NCBI RefSeq assembly: GCF_900060185.1
Contig: NZ_FIZY01000044.1
Location: 1-40,320 of the forward strand
Origin: Grimontia marina
GTDB taxonomy: Bacteria > Pseudomonadota > Gammaproteobacteria > Enterobacterales > Vibrionaceae
DNA: 40,320 nt
Direction of reading: 5' to 3'
This document shows, piece by piece, positions 25,516 through 33,075 of the stretch. A program made the position numbers and the translations under genes. Under the pieces are notes generated by a model that was given only the letters and a program-made list of their open reading frames with translations, was not told where the DNA came from and did not search any database. Positions within the stretch are counted from its first letter, which is position 1; each line of letters opens with the position of its first letter.

Positions 25516-25992
25516 ATGACAAGCATCAATATCGGCATTCAAGAACAAGACAGAATCGCGATCGCAGAAGGGCTGAAACGCCTATTGGCGGACTCATACA
25601 CCCTTTACCTGCAAACGCACAACTTCCACTGGAATGTTACCGGTAAACAATTCCGTGAACTGCACCTGCTGTTTGAAGAGCACTACAACGCACTGGCGCT
25701 GGCCGTCGATGAAATCGCAGAACGTATCCGTACACTTGGCGTCGCTGCACCGGGTACGTACAAAGCCTTTGCTGAACTGAGTGCGATTGAAGAAGTGGAA
25801 GGTGTACCAAGCGCTGATGACATGGTGGATATACTCACCAAAGGTCACGAGCAAGTGGTGCGTACCGCACGGGAAGTGCTGAAAGTCGCACAGGCCGCCG
25901 ACGATGAATCTTCCGCATCACTGGTATCAGACCGTATGCGAGAGCACGAGAAAACTGCCTGGATGCTCCGCGCCATGCGTGAGAATGGCTAA
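25516..25992 (+). CDS. dps: Dps family DNA-protecting ferritin-like protein
   Basis: 158 residues, usual Dps length. The ferroxidase-site pattern is present: H38-W39-N40 in [10 protein letters not shown], and D65 with E69 in [15 protein letters not shown]. Dps forms dodecameric shells that oxidise Fe(II) with hydrogen peroxide and store iron, protecting DNA from Fenton damage; many also coat DNA. The N-terminus here ([20 protein letters not shown]) is short and lacks a lysine-rich tail, so strong DNA binding is doubtful. The ATG follows GGGGAAGGGGTT. It stands alone between its own upstream region, with an inverted repeat, and a terminator. Confidence 0.92.
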   Translation: MTSINIGIQEQDRIAIAEGLKRLLADSYTLYLQTHNFHWNVTGKQFRELHLLFEEHYNALALAVDEIAERIRTLGVAAPGTYKAFAELSAIEEVEGVPSADDMVDILTKGHEQVVRTAREVLKVAQAADDESSASLVSDRMREHEKTAWMLRAMRENG

Positions 25993-26029
25993 GCCGTAAA
26001 GATAAAAGCAAGCAATGTTCCGTAAGACA

Positions 26030-26053
26030 AAAGACCGCCGGGAGGCGGTCTTT
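26030..26053 (+). terminator. Intrinsic terminator after dps
   Basis: Stem AAAGACCGCC (26030-26039) / GGCGGTCTTT (26044-26053), 4-nt loop. A separate perfect palindrome GGACATATATGTCC lies at 26063-26076. Confidence 0.9.
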
Positions 26054-26096
26054 GATTTAAAAGGACATATATGTCCTCTTTTCCTCTTAAAATCCC

Positions 26097-26123
26097 ATCC
26101 ACCATTCTCATCAAGTGGTGGAT
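26097..26123 (-). terminator. Probable terminator of the minus-strand HExxH gene
   Basis: Stem ATCCACCA (26097-26104) / TGGTGGAT (26116-26123), 11-nt loop, about 30 bp past the minus-strand stop; on the minus strand it is followed by GGGATTTTAA, a modest T-run. Confidence 0.55.
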
Positions 26124-26152
26124 GATAAGTATATCAATACTTTAAATTTAGA

Positions 26153-27562
26153 TTACAGCGGCATTTGGTTATAAAGTTCCATCACAGTAATTTCGCCACG
26201 CAAGAACTGGCGCGCTATATCTGGAGCTTGATTCAAGTAATGTGCCGTAGGGCTCAATTTGAACTGTATCGATATTTTTTTATGCGGTTCAATTGATAAA
26301 GCCTCTAAGTCTTCATCAACCTTATTAACGAAAGCTTGTTGCTCTTTAAGTGACATTGGTCCATCACCTAAACCGTCTAGTTCGGTATTAGATGAAAGTG
26401 TCTCTATTGATGCTGTTTCAACGCTAGATGATGAACTAAGTGTTTCGATCGAAGCTGTCTCGATACTCGATGAATAACTGCTAGCGATAGATGAAGACAA
26501 ACTATTTATAGAAGAAACAGAGTTAGTTCTTGGTAAAATATTTGTTCTCCCAATTGGCTGATAAGGGATTCGTGGCATAGCAGCACGAGTCGCTATTCTT
26601 GAAATGCTCATTGATACTCCAGCAAAAGAGGGGGCACTAAAAATAGCACTTAGCCACATAAATGGGTCACTGACGAATTCTTTGGTTGGTCTATTAAAAA
26701 ATGCGTTAAATCTTTGACTAGGCGTCGGTGGTGCACTTGCTTGGACGAAAGCATAGCGGGAGTTATTGTTATCGCTACCCGAAACTGGCATTCTCGGCTC
26801 GTCATTATATTCACAATCAGATAGAAGAAGATTGGTTCTCCTGATGACGTCTTCCTCCGAGGTGCCGGGTTCTGCTGATGCATGAACTATTTCATGAGTA
26901 ATAAGTCGCTGAAGTGTAAATTCACTTTCAAGTTGATTTATATTTAGGTATGGCATTCCCAGTTCTAGTAAATTAATCTGGATCCGCTTTTCCTGAAAGT
27001 CGACAAAACTGCCTTTTTCGTCCTGTAATGTGGTCAAGTTAATAGTGTAATGATTATTTCCATCTTCTAGGAAACGTCTTACATCTTCGTCAACTCGGTT
27101 AACCGCAAGTTTTCTTAATACATCATAAGCTAGTGATAAAATCTCGTATTCATTACTAGAGCCATTTTTTATCCTATTTACTGAAACCCCTGGAGCGAAT
27201 TGCATACCTTCTTTTTTGTCAATGACTTTAAAGATGGTTCGAGTATCAACTGTAGGTAAGTATGCTTCAAGCAGGTATTCATCCGGACACTTAACTGACC
27301 ATAAATTATATTGACTATCATCTATTTCAGTATAGTCAATACCATACTTTGTCTCATTATTTAAATTTATTAATGAGTGAAATCCGATATTTAGCGTCTT
27401 ATCTTCCCCTTCGAGAGATATAAATCTCTGTTGATTGGGGTGAACACAAATTGGAGTAACTTTTTGCAAGTTATGCGAATCTTCAAATACATTTTTAGCT
27501 AGACTTCCTTGGCAAAAAAATGCAAGCGGTAATAATGAAAATAATGGTTTTTTGTTTTTCAT
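26153..27562 (-). CDS. Secreted HExxH putative zinc metalloprotease, AT-rich gene
   Basis: 469 residues. Residues 1-22 are a signal peptide (KPLFSLLPLAFFCQGSLA), so the product is exported. A zincin motif H223-E-I-V-H227 lies in LQRLITHEIVHASAEPG, reminiscent of M91/NleD-like and other effector metallopeptidases, with acidic residues (E236, E237, D238) that could supply the third zinc ligand. A hydrophobic patch (about 300-320) is followed by a serine-rich low-complexity region with a near-duplicated unit (SIETASIETLSS and SVETASIETLSS) and a C-terminal ~70-residue domain. The gene and its flanks are visibly more A+T-rich than neighbours, suggesting recent acquisition. It is alone, with no immunity or chaperone gene recognised. 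Protease activity is inferred from the motif only; substrate and fate (periplasm, type II secretion) are unknown. Confidence 0.65.
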   Translation of the reverse strand: MKNKKPLFSLLPLAFFCQGSLAKNVFEDSHNLQKVTPICVHPNQQRFISLEGEDKTLNIGFHSLINLNNETKYGIDYTEIDDSQYNLWSVKCPDEYLLEAYLPTVDTRTIFKVIDKKEGMQFAPGVSVNRIKNGSSNEYEILSLAYDVLRKLAVNRVDEDVRRFLEDGNNHYTINLTTLQDEKGSFVDFQEKRIQINLLELGMPYLNINQLESEFTLQRLITHEIVHASAEPGTSEEDVIRRTNLLLSDCEYNDEPRMPVSGSDNNNSRYAFVQASAPPTPSQRFNAFFNRPTKEFVSDPFMWLSAIFSAPSFAGVSMSISRIATRAAMPRIPYQPIGRTNILPRTNSVSSINSLSSSIASSYSSSIETASIETLSSSSSVETASIETLSSNTELDGLGDGPMSLKEQQAFVNKVDEDLEALSIEPHKKISIQFKLSPTAHYLNQAPDIARQFLRGEITVMELYNQMPL

Positions 27563-27990
27563 AATTTTCCTAATGTGCTGAAGTTAATTTCTATCTATTA
27601 ATTATGTTTATATGAATGTGAAATTTTTATTGTGAGGAGGGAGAACTATATTAATAGCGACTCTTTCAATAAAGTTCAGTCTCCGTTATATGTTTTACTA
27701 TATAGATATGCATAGATATATATGCATTTATGTATGTTAAAGCATACATCTATGCCTAGTAAAGATGTTCTTTTGATCAGATAGAGACTTTGGTGAATAT
27801 TTGAACGATAAAGGAGGGGAAGTAGAGAAGGGCAGGGACGATATTGACGTGATTTTTCCGGATTTCCTCTTGTTGTCCAGTCCCTAAAACAGGTTGGCTC
27901 TATACCCAAACAGCCTGAGCCCTGCATCTTCGGTCTGTTTGGTATAGAAAAGACTGTCATTTAACAGCCCGTCCTTATCTAGGCGAGAGT
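27563..27990. other. 428-bp AT-rich, strongly structured intergenic region
   Basis: No credible gene. Near 27710-27755 a hairpin ATGTATG (27730-27736) / CATACAT (27743-27749) lies inside an outer pair GCATAGA (27710-27716) / TCTATGC (27749-27755). Near the end, TATACCCAAACAG (27901-27913) pairs with CTGTTTGGTATA (27935-27946), one extra C; this resembles the REP-like palindromes common between Vibrionaceae genes and may help end the minus-strand methyltransferase transcript. The region upstream of 27563 should hold the promoter of the HExxH gene. Confidence 0.4.
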
Positions 27991-28515
27991 TTATACCGTC
28001 TCAGCGGAAGATTTTACCTGAAGACGGTTACGGCTATCACGGCTTTGGCGAATCAAGTCATCTCCGGCAACTGTGGTGCCAGACTTAGCTAAACGGTCGT
28101 ACAACACAACGTTTACCGTTGCGGCGAGGTTCATGCAGCCAACTGTCGGGACATACACAACGTGATCGGCTCTGTCTGCAATGGATTGATGCAATGAGTG
28201 ATCTTCAGGCCCGAAAACATAAATGGCTTTCTCGGGGTGTTCAAACTCAGGAAGGGGCGTGGCGCCCAGTGCAAGTTCCACGCACACCACTTTCATGTCT
28301 GATGGGAGGTTATCAAACATGCTGTCGACATTCGTTAGCGGAATGCTCTCCATCGCATCCTGAGTGTCGGTATAGAACCTTGCTGCGCGGTCATATCGCT
28401 CACCTGTATAGACGACGCTGTCTGCTTGGTAGCATCCGGCTGCACGCATCACGCCTCCCACATTGGTTGGGCTTTTGGGGTTAATGAGACCAATGATTAC
28501 GTGTGTTTCTGTCAT
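27991..28515 (-). CDS. SPOUT (TrmH/SpoU) family RNA methyltransferase
   Basis: 174 residues from the ATG at 28515, chosen because a GAGAG element lies about 8 nt upstream; an ATG at 28524 is possible. It is a single SPOUT domain without an extra RNA-binding domain. The motif order is that of the family: NPKSPTNVGGVMRAAGC (N of motif 1 and the basic residue), VFGPEDHSLHQ (motif 2, the GxExxG region) and VPTVGCMNLAATVNVVLYDR (motif 3, the knotted S-adenosylmethionine site). Enzymes of this type methylate the 2'-hydroxyl of ribose in tRNA or rRNA. The particular target is not readable. Divergent from the VOC gene. Confidence 0.85.
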   Translation of the reverse strand: MTETHVIIGLINPKSPTNVGGVMRAAGCYQADSVVYTGERYDRAARFYTDTQDAMESIPLTNVDSMFDNLPSDMKVVCVELALGATPLPEFEHPEKAIYVFGPEDHSLHQSIADRADHVVYVPTVGCMNLAATVNVVLYDRLAKSGTTVAGDDLIRQSRDSRNRLQVKSSAETV

Positions 28516-28694
28516 GAAATGCATCTCTCTGTGCGAGTTTTTACTACAGGCAAAGTCTGGAAGGACTGCATTCTAGCAAATATTGCAGGCGGGTAGTGAA
28601 GTCCATATCGCATCGTTATCCGACAAAGTTGTGAGGATAGAGCGATTTCCTATGATTAATGAGTTATCACTAAATAACCGAAAGGAGCGGTACG

Positions 28695-29108
28695 ATGATC
28701 CAAGTGTTGGCCATCGACCACATAGTATTGCGAACGACCAAGCTAAATGAAATGCTTAGATTTTATTCTGACGTACTGGGTTGCGTGGTAGAACGCGAAA
28801 CTCCGCCGGAAACGGGATTAACCCAATTACGGGCGGGCAATGCTTTAGTTGACATTGTCCCGGTGGAGAGCCACCTGGGTAAGCTTGGCGGTGGCGCGCC
28901 GACACAATCAGAGCGCAATGTGGATCATTTCTGCCTTCAGATTAAAGCCGCGAGTGAACAAAGTATCCTTGAGTACCTCGACGCACGCGGAGTTACCCAT
29001 GAGGATTTTGCCCGTCGATATGGCGCACAAGGATATGGCAATTCCATCTACCTAGAGGACCCGGAAGGCAATGTGGTGGAGCTAAGATGCCGGGTAGAAA
29101 AAGTTTAA
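28695..29108 (+). CDS. VOC (glyoxalase/dioxygenase) superfamily protein
   Basis: 137 residues forming two beta-alpha-beta-beta-beta units. Likely metal ligands follow the VOC pattern: H9 in LAIDHIVLRT, the glutamine/aspartate region near TQLRAGNALVDIV, H in NVDHFCLQI, and E in the closing GNVVELRC. Members include glyoxalase I, ring-cleaving dioxygenases and resistance proteins; this compact type without further motifs is usually annotated as a VOC protein of unknown substrate. The ATG at 28695 is preceded by AAAGGAGCGGTACG, a strong site. It stands alone. Confidence 0.85.
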   Translation: MIQVLAIDHIVLRTTKLNEMLRFYSDVLGCVVERETPPETGLTQLRAGNALVDIVPVESHLGKLGGGAPTQSERNVDHFCLQIKAASEQSILEYLDARGVTHEDFARRYGAQGYGNSIYLEDPEGNVVELRCRVEKV

Positions 29109-29426
29109 ATTCACCGCGCCGATAGCGTTTCAGCGATAACTTCCATGACGGGTAAGATGCGGAACTGATGGGTCGCCTACAAACCCAAATACTTCGAATT
29201 CCCCGCTATATCTTTTCTCCCTAGTAAAGAGGAGGACATAAGTCCATCTAAATGCATCTGATATATAAAATGAATTCTTGATAATAAGACGTGTTCGGAT
29301 CCCTGGGTATGTTGCAATAAAAAGTATGAAATCTTTCTTTCATCGTCGTAGGTGCTTTTCAGTGTGCATGGTTAAAACTGTGCATCCAGTCGTCACAAAA
29401 ATGCAGCTATCATCAGGAGAGAACAA
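29109..29426. other. 318-bp intergenic region
   Basis: I see no gene, strong hairpin or known regulatory box. It should contain the promoter of the lipoprotein/hydrolase pair; the ribosome site AGGAGAG lies at about 29417-29423. Confidence 0.35.
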
Positions 29427-29969
29427 ATGAAAAGATGTTTGCACTGGTTATTACCTATATTGCTGGTGGGGTGTGGCGGTGACAACGATGGCTCAACAGG
29501 GAACTCCCCACCTTCTGATAACCCGAACGGATCTTCAAATGCCATTCTCCAACTCGAACAAAAGGGTGAGATCCCCAAGCTCGAACGCGGCACTGATCTA
29601 ATGGGCAGTGATCAGAACAATAATGGTGTGAGAGATGACATCGATAGTTTTATCGGTAGAAGCTATCCGGTGCCCAATCAGCAGGCTGCTGCCACACAAT
29701 CGGCGAAAGCATTCCAACAGACACTAGCGGTCGATAAATCTGACATTCTAGCGGTGAAAGCCGCCAACCAAACTCTTTCTCGCGCTTTAAATTGTCTTTT
29801 CGACCAGTTTGATGGTGAAAACGGCACAATTGGGCCGGCAAGAGTGTCGCTGGAAATTAAATCCGCCACATTCAATACCAAACTCCGATTACTGGAATAC
29901 TTGACTTTCAGCGAAGCATTAGATGGCACCTCTTGGGCTTTGCCAGTAGGAGACACTTGTGAACGTTAA
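29427..29969 (+). CDS. Lipoprotein with a calcium-loop-like motif, unknown function
   Basis: 180 residues with signal and lipobox LVGC (acylated C16), then GGDNDGSTG and a flexible Ser/Asn/Pro linker to about residue 40. A motif SDQNNNGVRDDIDSFI resembles the DxNxNGxxDDID calcium loops of thrombospondin type 3 or EF-hand-like repeats. Two further cysteines (C118 and C178) could pair. It overlaps the hydrolase gene at 29959 by 11 bp, which implies translational coupling, so the two proteins probably act together at the envelope. No database family is recognised. Confidence 0.65.
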   Translation: MKRCLHWLLPILLVGCGGDNDGSTGNSPPSDNPNGSSNAILQLEQKGEIPKLERGTDLMGSDQNNNGVRDDIDSFIGRSYPVPNQQAAATQSAKAFQQTLAVDKSDILAVKAANQTLSRALNCLFDQFDGENGTIGPARVSLEIKSATFNTKLRLLEYLTFSEALDGTSWALPVGDTCER

Positions 29970-31314
29970 GTCTTTTTATTTTCCGTTTAGCTCCAGTTTG
30001 TTAATGGCTGCTGTCTTGTTCAGTGTTCCTGCATCGGCTGAGGAGGAAGAGGTCAGCACCAACATCTGCGAAAGAAAAGGCGTTGTCGTCGCCTTCTTTA
30101 ATGGGATTCTTAACACGCCTGACAACGCATTTATGTCGATGAAGCAACTCAGTAAGATTCATGGTGATATGGCGCCTAACGGTGAAAAAATATCGTATGA
30201 GATGCTCTACAACACAAGTGAAGGCTTTTTAAAAGATGTTATGGAAACCTTTGAACAAAGGTTATTGGAAGAATCAGATGGTGCACTGAGCGGACGCTAC
30301 GAATATTTCTTTGAAGCGATGCAGGGCGATGGTGGCTGGTGGTCGAAAGTCACCAGTGCTGTCGCTGTAGTGTTCGACGCTGAAGAAACGTTTAGAAAAT
30401 GGCTGATGTCCTTTATCGTCGGTAACCTTTCCGCTGTGGCATCAAACCCACCGACAGAAGTGAATTACGCAGAGCACCGTACCAAAATAGACACCTGGAT
30501 GAGTGAAGGAAAATCGCTCGTTTTGGTTGCGCACTCGCAAGGTAACCTTTTTGTAAATCCTGCCTATGACCATGCCTTACCTGCGCTGACTGATGAGCAT
30601 GTTAAAGCGGTTCATGTAGCTCCCGCTTCACCCACATTGAGGGGAAAGCATACTCTGGGCGACCTCGATTTGGTCATCAATGCGCTGAGATTGGTTGGTA
30701 CCGTGCCACCGAATACTGACAATATGGCCGGTTATGCCTTCCGTCCCGCCGGCGCCAATGGGTCGAGAGATTTCAAAGGCCACGGCTTTATAGAGATATA
30801 CGTCAACCCCGGCGTTAATGTGTCAAAAAGGGTAAAACGCCATATCAATTCCGCGCTGTCGGAGATCCCCTCGCCCGAAATGCAATCCTTGTTTGGTTTC
30901 TTTACCGCAACGCTCACTATGGAAGGTCGGGGTGCGGCCAACCTAATTGTTATTGAACCGGATGGCACTGAAGTGGGTCTCAACAACCCGGAAGGGACAA
31001 GCGGTGAACTGATTTTTGATGACAATATCTTTAGGAAAAAACCGCTCTACTATCATGCCTCTTGCGATACTGAAGAGCTGCAAACAGGCACCTACCAAAT
31101 TGCGGTTTCCAATTATACTTTGGCTAAAGGAAGCACTGTCACTGTTCAGGTGGCGACTTGGGACGAAGGTGTTCTTGGCACCACTTCTATCAAGCTTGAG
31201 AGCGACCCAACAGGAGATTTTCCATCTGACTATTTGTTTGATGTGAATATTTCCAAAAATGAGGACACCAACAAATACACGACGACGATAAGCCGAGCCA
31301 AACAGCCTGATTAA
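29959..31314 (+). CDS. Secreted alpha/beta-hydrolase (lipase/esterase-like)
   Basis: 451 residues, GTG start at 29959 inside the end of the lipoprotein gene. Signal peptide to about residue 27 (SVPASA before EEEE). The nucleophile elbow is A191-H-S193-Q-G in LVLVAHSQGNLFVNPAYDH, so Ser193 is the probable nucleophile, with the first Gly of GxSxG replaced by Ala as in Bacillus lipases. FNGILNTPDNA near residue 47 could provide the oxyanion hole, and GHGFIEIYVN the catalytic His region. The C-terminal ~130 residues are beta-rich (EGRGAANLIVIEPDG onwards) and may be a binding domain. It ends with no gap against the convergent eptA gene. The substrate is unknown; extracellular or periplasmic lipid or ester is likely. 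Confidence 0.72.
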   Translation: MNVKSFYFPFSSSLLMAAVLFSVPASAEEEEVSTNICERKGVVVAFFNGILNTPDNAFMSMKQLSKIHGDMAPNGEKISYEMLYNTSEGFLKDVMETFEQRLLEESDGALSGRYEYFFEAMQGDGGWWSKVTSAVAVVFDAEETFRKWLMSFIVGNLSAVASNPPTEVNYAEHRTKIDTWMSEGKSLVLVAHSQGNLFVNPAYDHALPALTDEHVKAVHVAPASPTLRGKHTLGDLDLVINALRLVGTVPPNTDNMAGYAFRPAGANGSRDFKGHGFIEIYVNPGVNVSKRVKRHINSALSEIPSPEMQSLFGFFTATLTMEGRGAANLIVIEPDGTEVGLNNPEGTSGELIFDDNIFRKKPLYYHASCDTEELQTGTYQIAVSNYTLAKGSTVTVQVATWDEGVLGTTSIKLESDPTGDFPSDYLFDVNISKNEDTNKYTTTISRAKQPD

Positions 31315-32928
31315 TCATAACTTCTTGCATTGATGCAGCATATCCAAGCTTGGCTGATAAGCCCTAGTCGATACTGATGCCATTCCGAGCAGTGTGTGGA
31401 ACAGGTTGTCCTGAGAGTAGGAAATGTCTTTGGCGTTCTGTTTCAAGCAGGTTTGATCAACCTTATGGCCGTTTTGGAAAGAGGGTGACATCCAAAGGAT
31501 CATCGGGACGGATGTTTGCTCTTCCGGCGCAATGCCATAGGGCAGTCCGTGCAGATAGATTCCATCTTCACCCAGTGACTCCCCATGATCGGATAAATAC
31601 AACATGGCTGTTTGGTGGGAGTTGTCATATTTATCTAAAATATCAATCACCTGACTGAGCACGTAATCGGTATAAACAATGGTGTTGTCATAGGTGTTCA
31701 GCACTTGCTGACGGCTACAGTTTTGAATATCTGCCGTGTCACAGGTTGGTGTAAAGACGCGGAATTCAGGCGGATATCGCTCAAAGTAGGTTGGGCCGTG
31801 ACTGCCTATCAGGTGCAAGACAATCACTGTGTCTCCATTGGCATTTTTCACTCTGTCGGCGAGGCCATTGAGCAATACGCTGTCATAGCAACTGCCGTGA
31901 GCGCAATCCTCTTTAAAGGATTTAGGATCAATGCTCAGGTGTTCAATTCGATCGCAAACCCCTTTGCACCCGCCATCGTTATCAATCCAACTGACATTCA
32001 CCTTCGCATGTTTTAACACATCCAAAACGCCTTCCTGATGTCTGGCTGTGGTCGCGTTGTACGTGTCATGAGTCATGATGGAAAACATGCAGGGAACCGA
32101 CACCGCCGTGGCGGTTCCGCATGAGGTCACGTGCTGAAAACTGATCACGTTTTCTTTTGATAGCCTCGGATTGGTATTTCTTTCGTAACCATTGAGCGAG
32201 TAGTTTATGGAGCGCGATGTTTCGCCCACGACCAGTACAATCACATTGGGTGTGCCTGTGTTTCGTGTGTCTTTGGCATCGGTCCCGAGTGTCTGGAAGG
32301 GGATGTCTTTCTCATAGAGTCGGTATTTGGCATACCGGAATGACGCACTGAGGTAATTCGTCGGGTTGATCAGCGCTTTGATTTCACTGTTGTTCCTGAC
32401 AAGCGCAGCATAGTCTTTGTAATAGAGCGAGGCGATAACGCCAGTGACACCAATGGCGACAATCAGCATTACCAGCTTTTGAAGCAGCAGTGATTTAACT
32501 GATGCGGGGAAGCGCACTTTTGCTTTGGCGACGACAAAGGTGGGAATGACAAACAGACACACCAACCAGAAGAGCAGCGAGAAGGAAAGGTAACTGGTTG
32601 CTTCGCTTTGGTTGGTCTCAAAGACATTAATAATCATGCTGTAGTTGAAATACTGCCCATACGAGACCATGGCGTATGAGGCGAGCGTGGAAAAGAGCAG
32701 CAGTGCAATCAACAAGGGTTTGTATATCCACGGCCAAATTAGCAAGGCAAACAGCGCAAAGCACAGCATGGTGATAAGAACAGGAATAGAGAAGAGAAAG
32801 CCTGAGTCGGTATGAATGTTGGTATTCAATATGCTGACTAAATGCTGCCAAAGCGCGATATTTTGCGCCGACGCGAAGAAGAGAGCGACGATCAGTGTGA
32901 ACAGAAAGAGAGGGATCTGGCGCTTCAT
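31315..32928 (-). CDS. eptA: EptA/MCR-family lipid A phosphoethanolamine transferase
   Basis: 537 residues. Five membrane helices (about 8-25, 45-70, 70-90, 115-135, 150-170) are followed by a periplasmic alkaline-phosphatase-fold domain. The nucleophile is T237 in VVGETSRSINYS; other metal/substrate motifs are HLIGSHGPTYFERYP and YLSDHGESLGEDGIYLHG; many cysteines allow the disulfides typical of EptA and MCR. The enzyme moves phosphoethanolamine from phosphatidylethanolamine to lipid A (or another acceptor), which lowers surface charge and can give polymyxin tolerance. Its stop codon directly abuts that of the convergent hydrolase. It lies downstream of the uvrB-like gene but behind a terminator, so is probably transcribed separately. 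Start chosen as the first ATG; the ribosome site is weak. Confidence 0.9.
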   Translation of the reverse strand: MKRQIPLFLFTLIVALFFASAQNIALWQHLVSILNTNIHTDSGFLFSIPVLITMLCFALFALLIWPWIYKPLLIALLLFSTLASYAMVSYGQYFNYSMIINVFETNQSEATSYLSFSLLFWLVCLFVIPTFVVAKAKVRFPASVKSLLLQKLVMLIVAIGVTGVIASLYYKDYAALVRNNSEIKALINPTNYLSASFRYAKYRLYEKDIPFQTLGTDAKDTRNTGTPNVIVLVVGETSRSINYSLNGYERNTNPRLSKENVISFQHVTSCGTATAVSVPCMFSIMTHDTYNATTARHQEGVLDVLKHAKVNVSWIDNDGGCKGVCDRIEHLSIDPKSFKEDCAHGSCYDSVLLNGLADRVKNANGDTVIVLHLIGSHGPTYFERYPPEFRVFTPTCDTADIQNCSRQQVLNTYDNTIVYTDYVLSQVIDILDKYDNSHQTAMLYLSDHGESLGEDGIYLHGLPYGIAPEEQTSVPMILWMSPSFQNGHKVDQTCLKQNAKDISYSQDNLFHTLLGMASVSTRAYQPSLDMLHQCKKL

Positions 32929-33001
32929 ATGGGTACCACAATGAGAGGCATATCACATTGGTGGTTATTCTTGCACAGTCATGGTTTAAATGTAAGGTTA
33001 A

Positions 33002-33041
33002 AAGGAACAGTCACCCGGCGTTATCACTGGATCTGTTCCTT
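33002..33041 (-). terminator. Probable terminator of the uvrB-like gene
   Basis: Stem AAGGAACAG (33002-33010) / CTGTTCCTT (33033-33041), 22-nt loop; on the minus strand the stem is followed by TTAACC after CTTTT. It sits between the uvrB-like stop (33076) and the eptA start. Confidence 0.6.
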
Positions 33042-33075
33042 GTTTTTGTCCCTGCCGCTGAAACGAGCTGTGCCG

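Noticed and set aside
27676-27960. 94-codon minus-strand open frame
   Set aside because: Low-complexity Tyr/Ile/Cys tail, no ribosome site, and it runs through palindromic DNA; composition is not gene-like.
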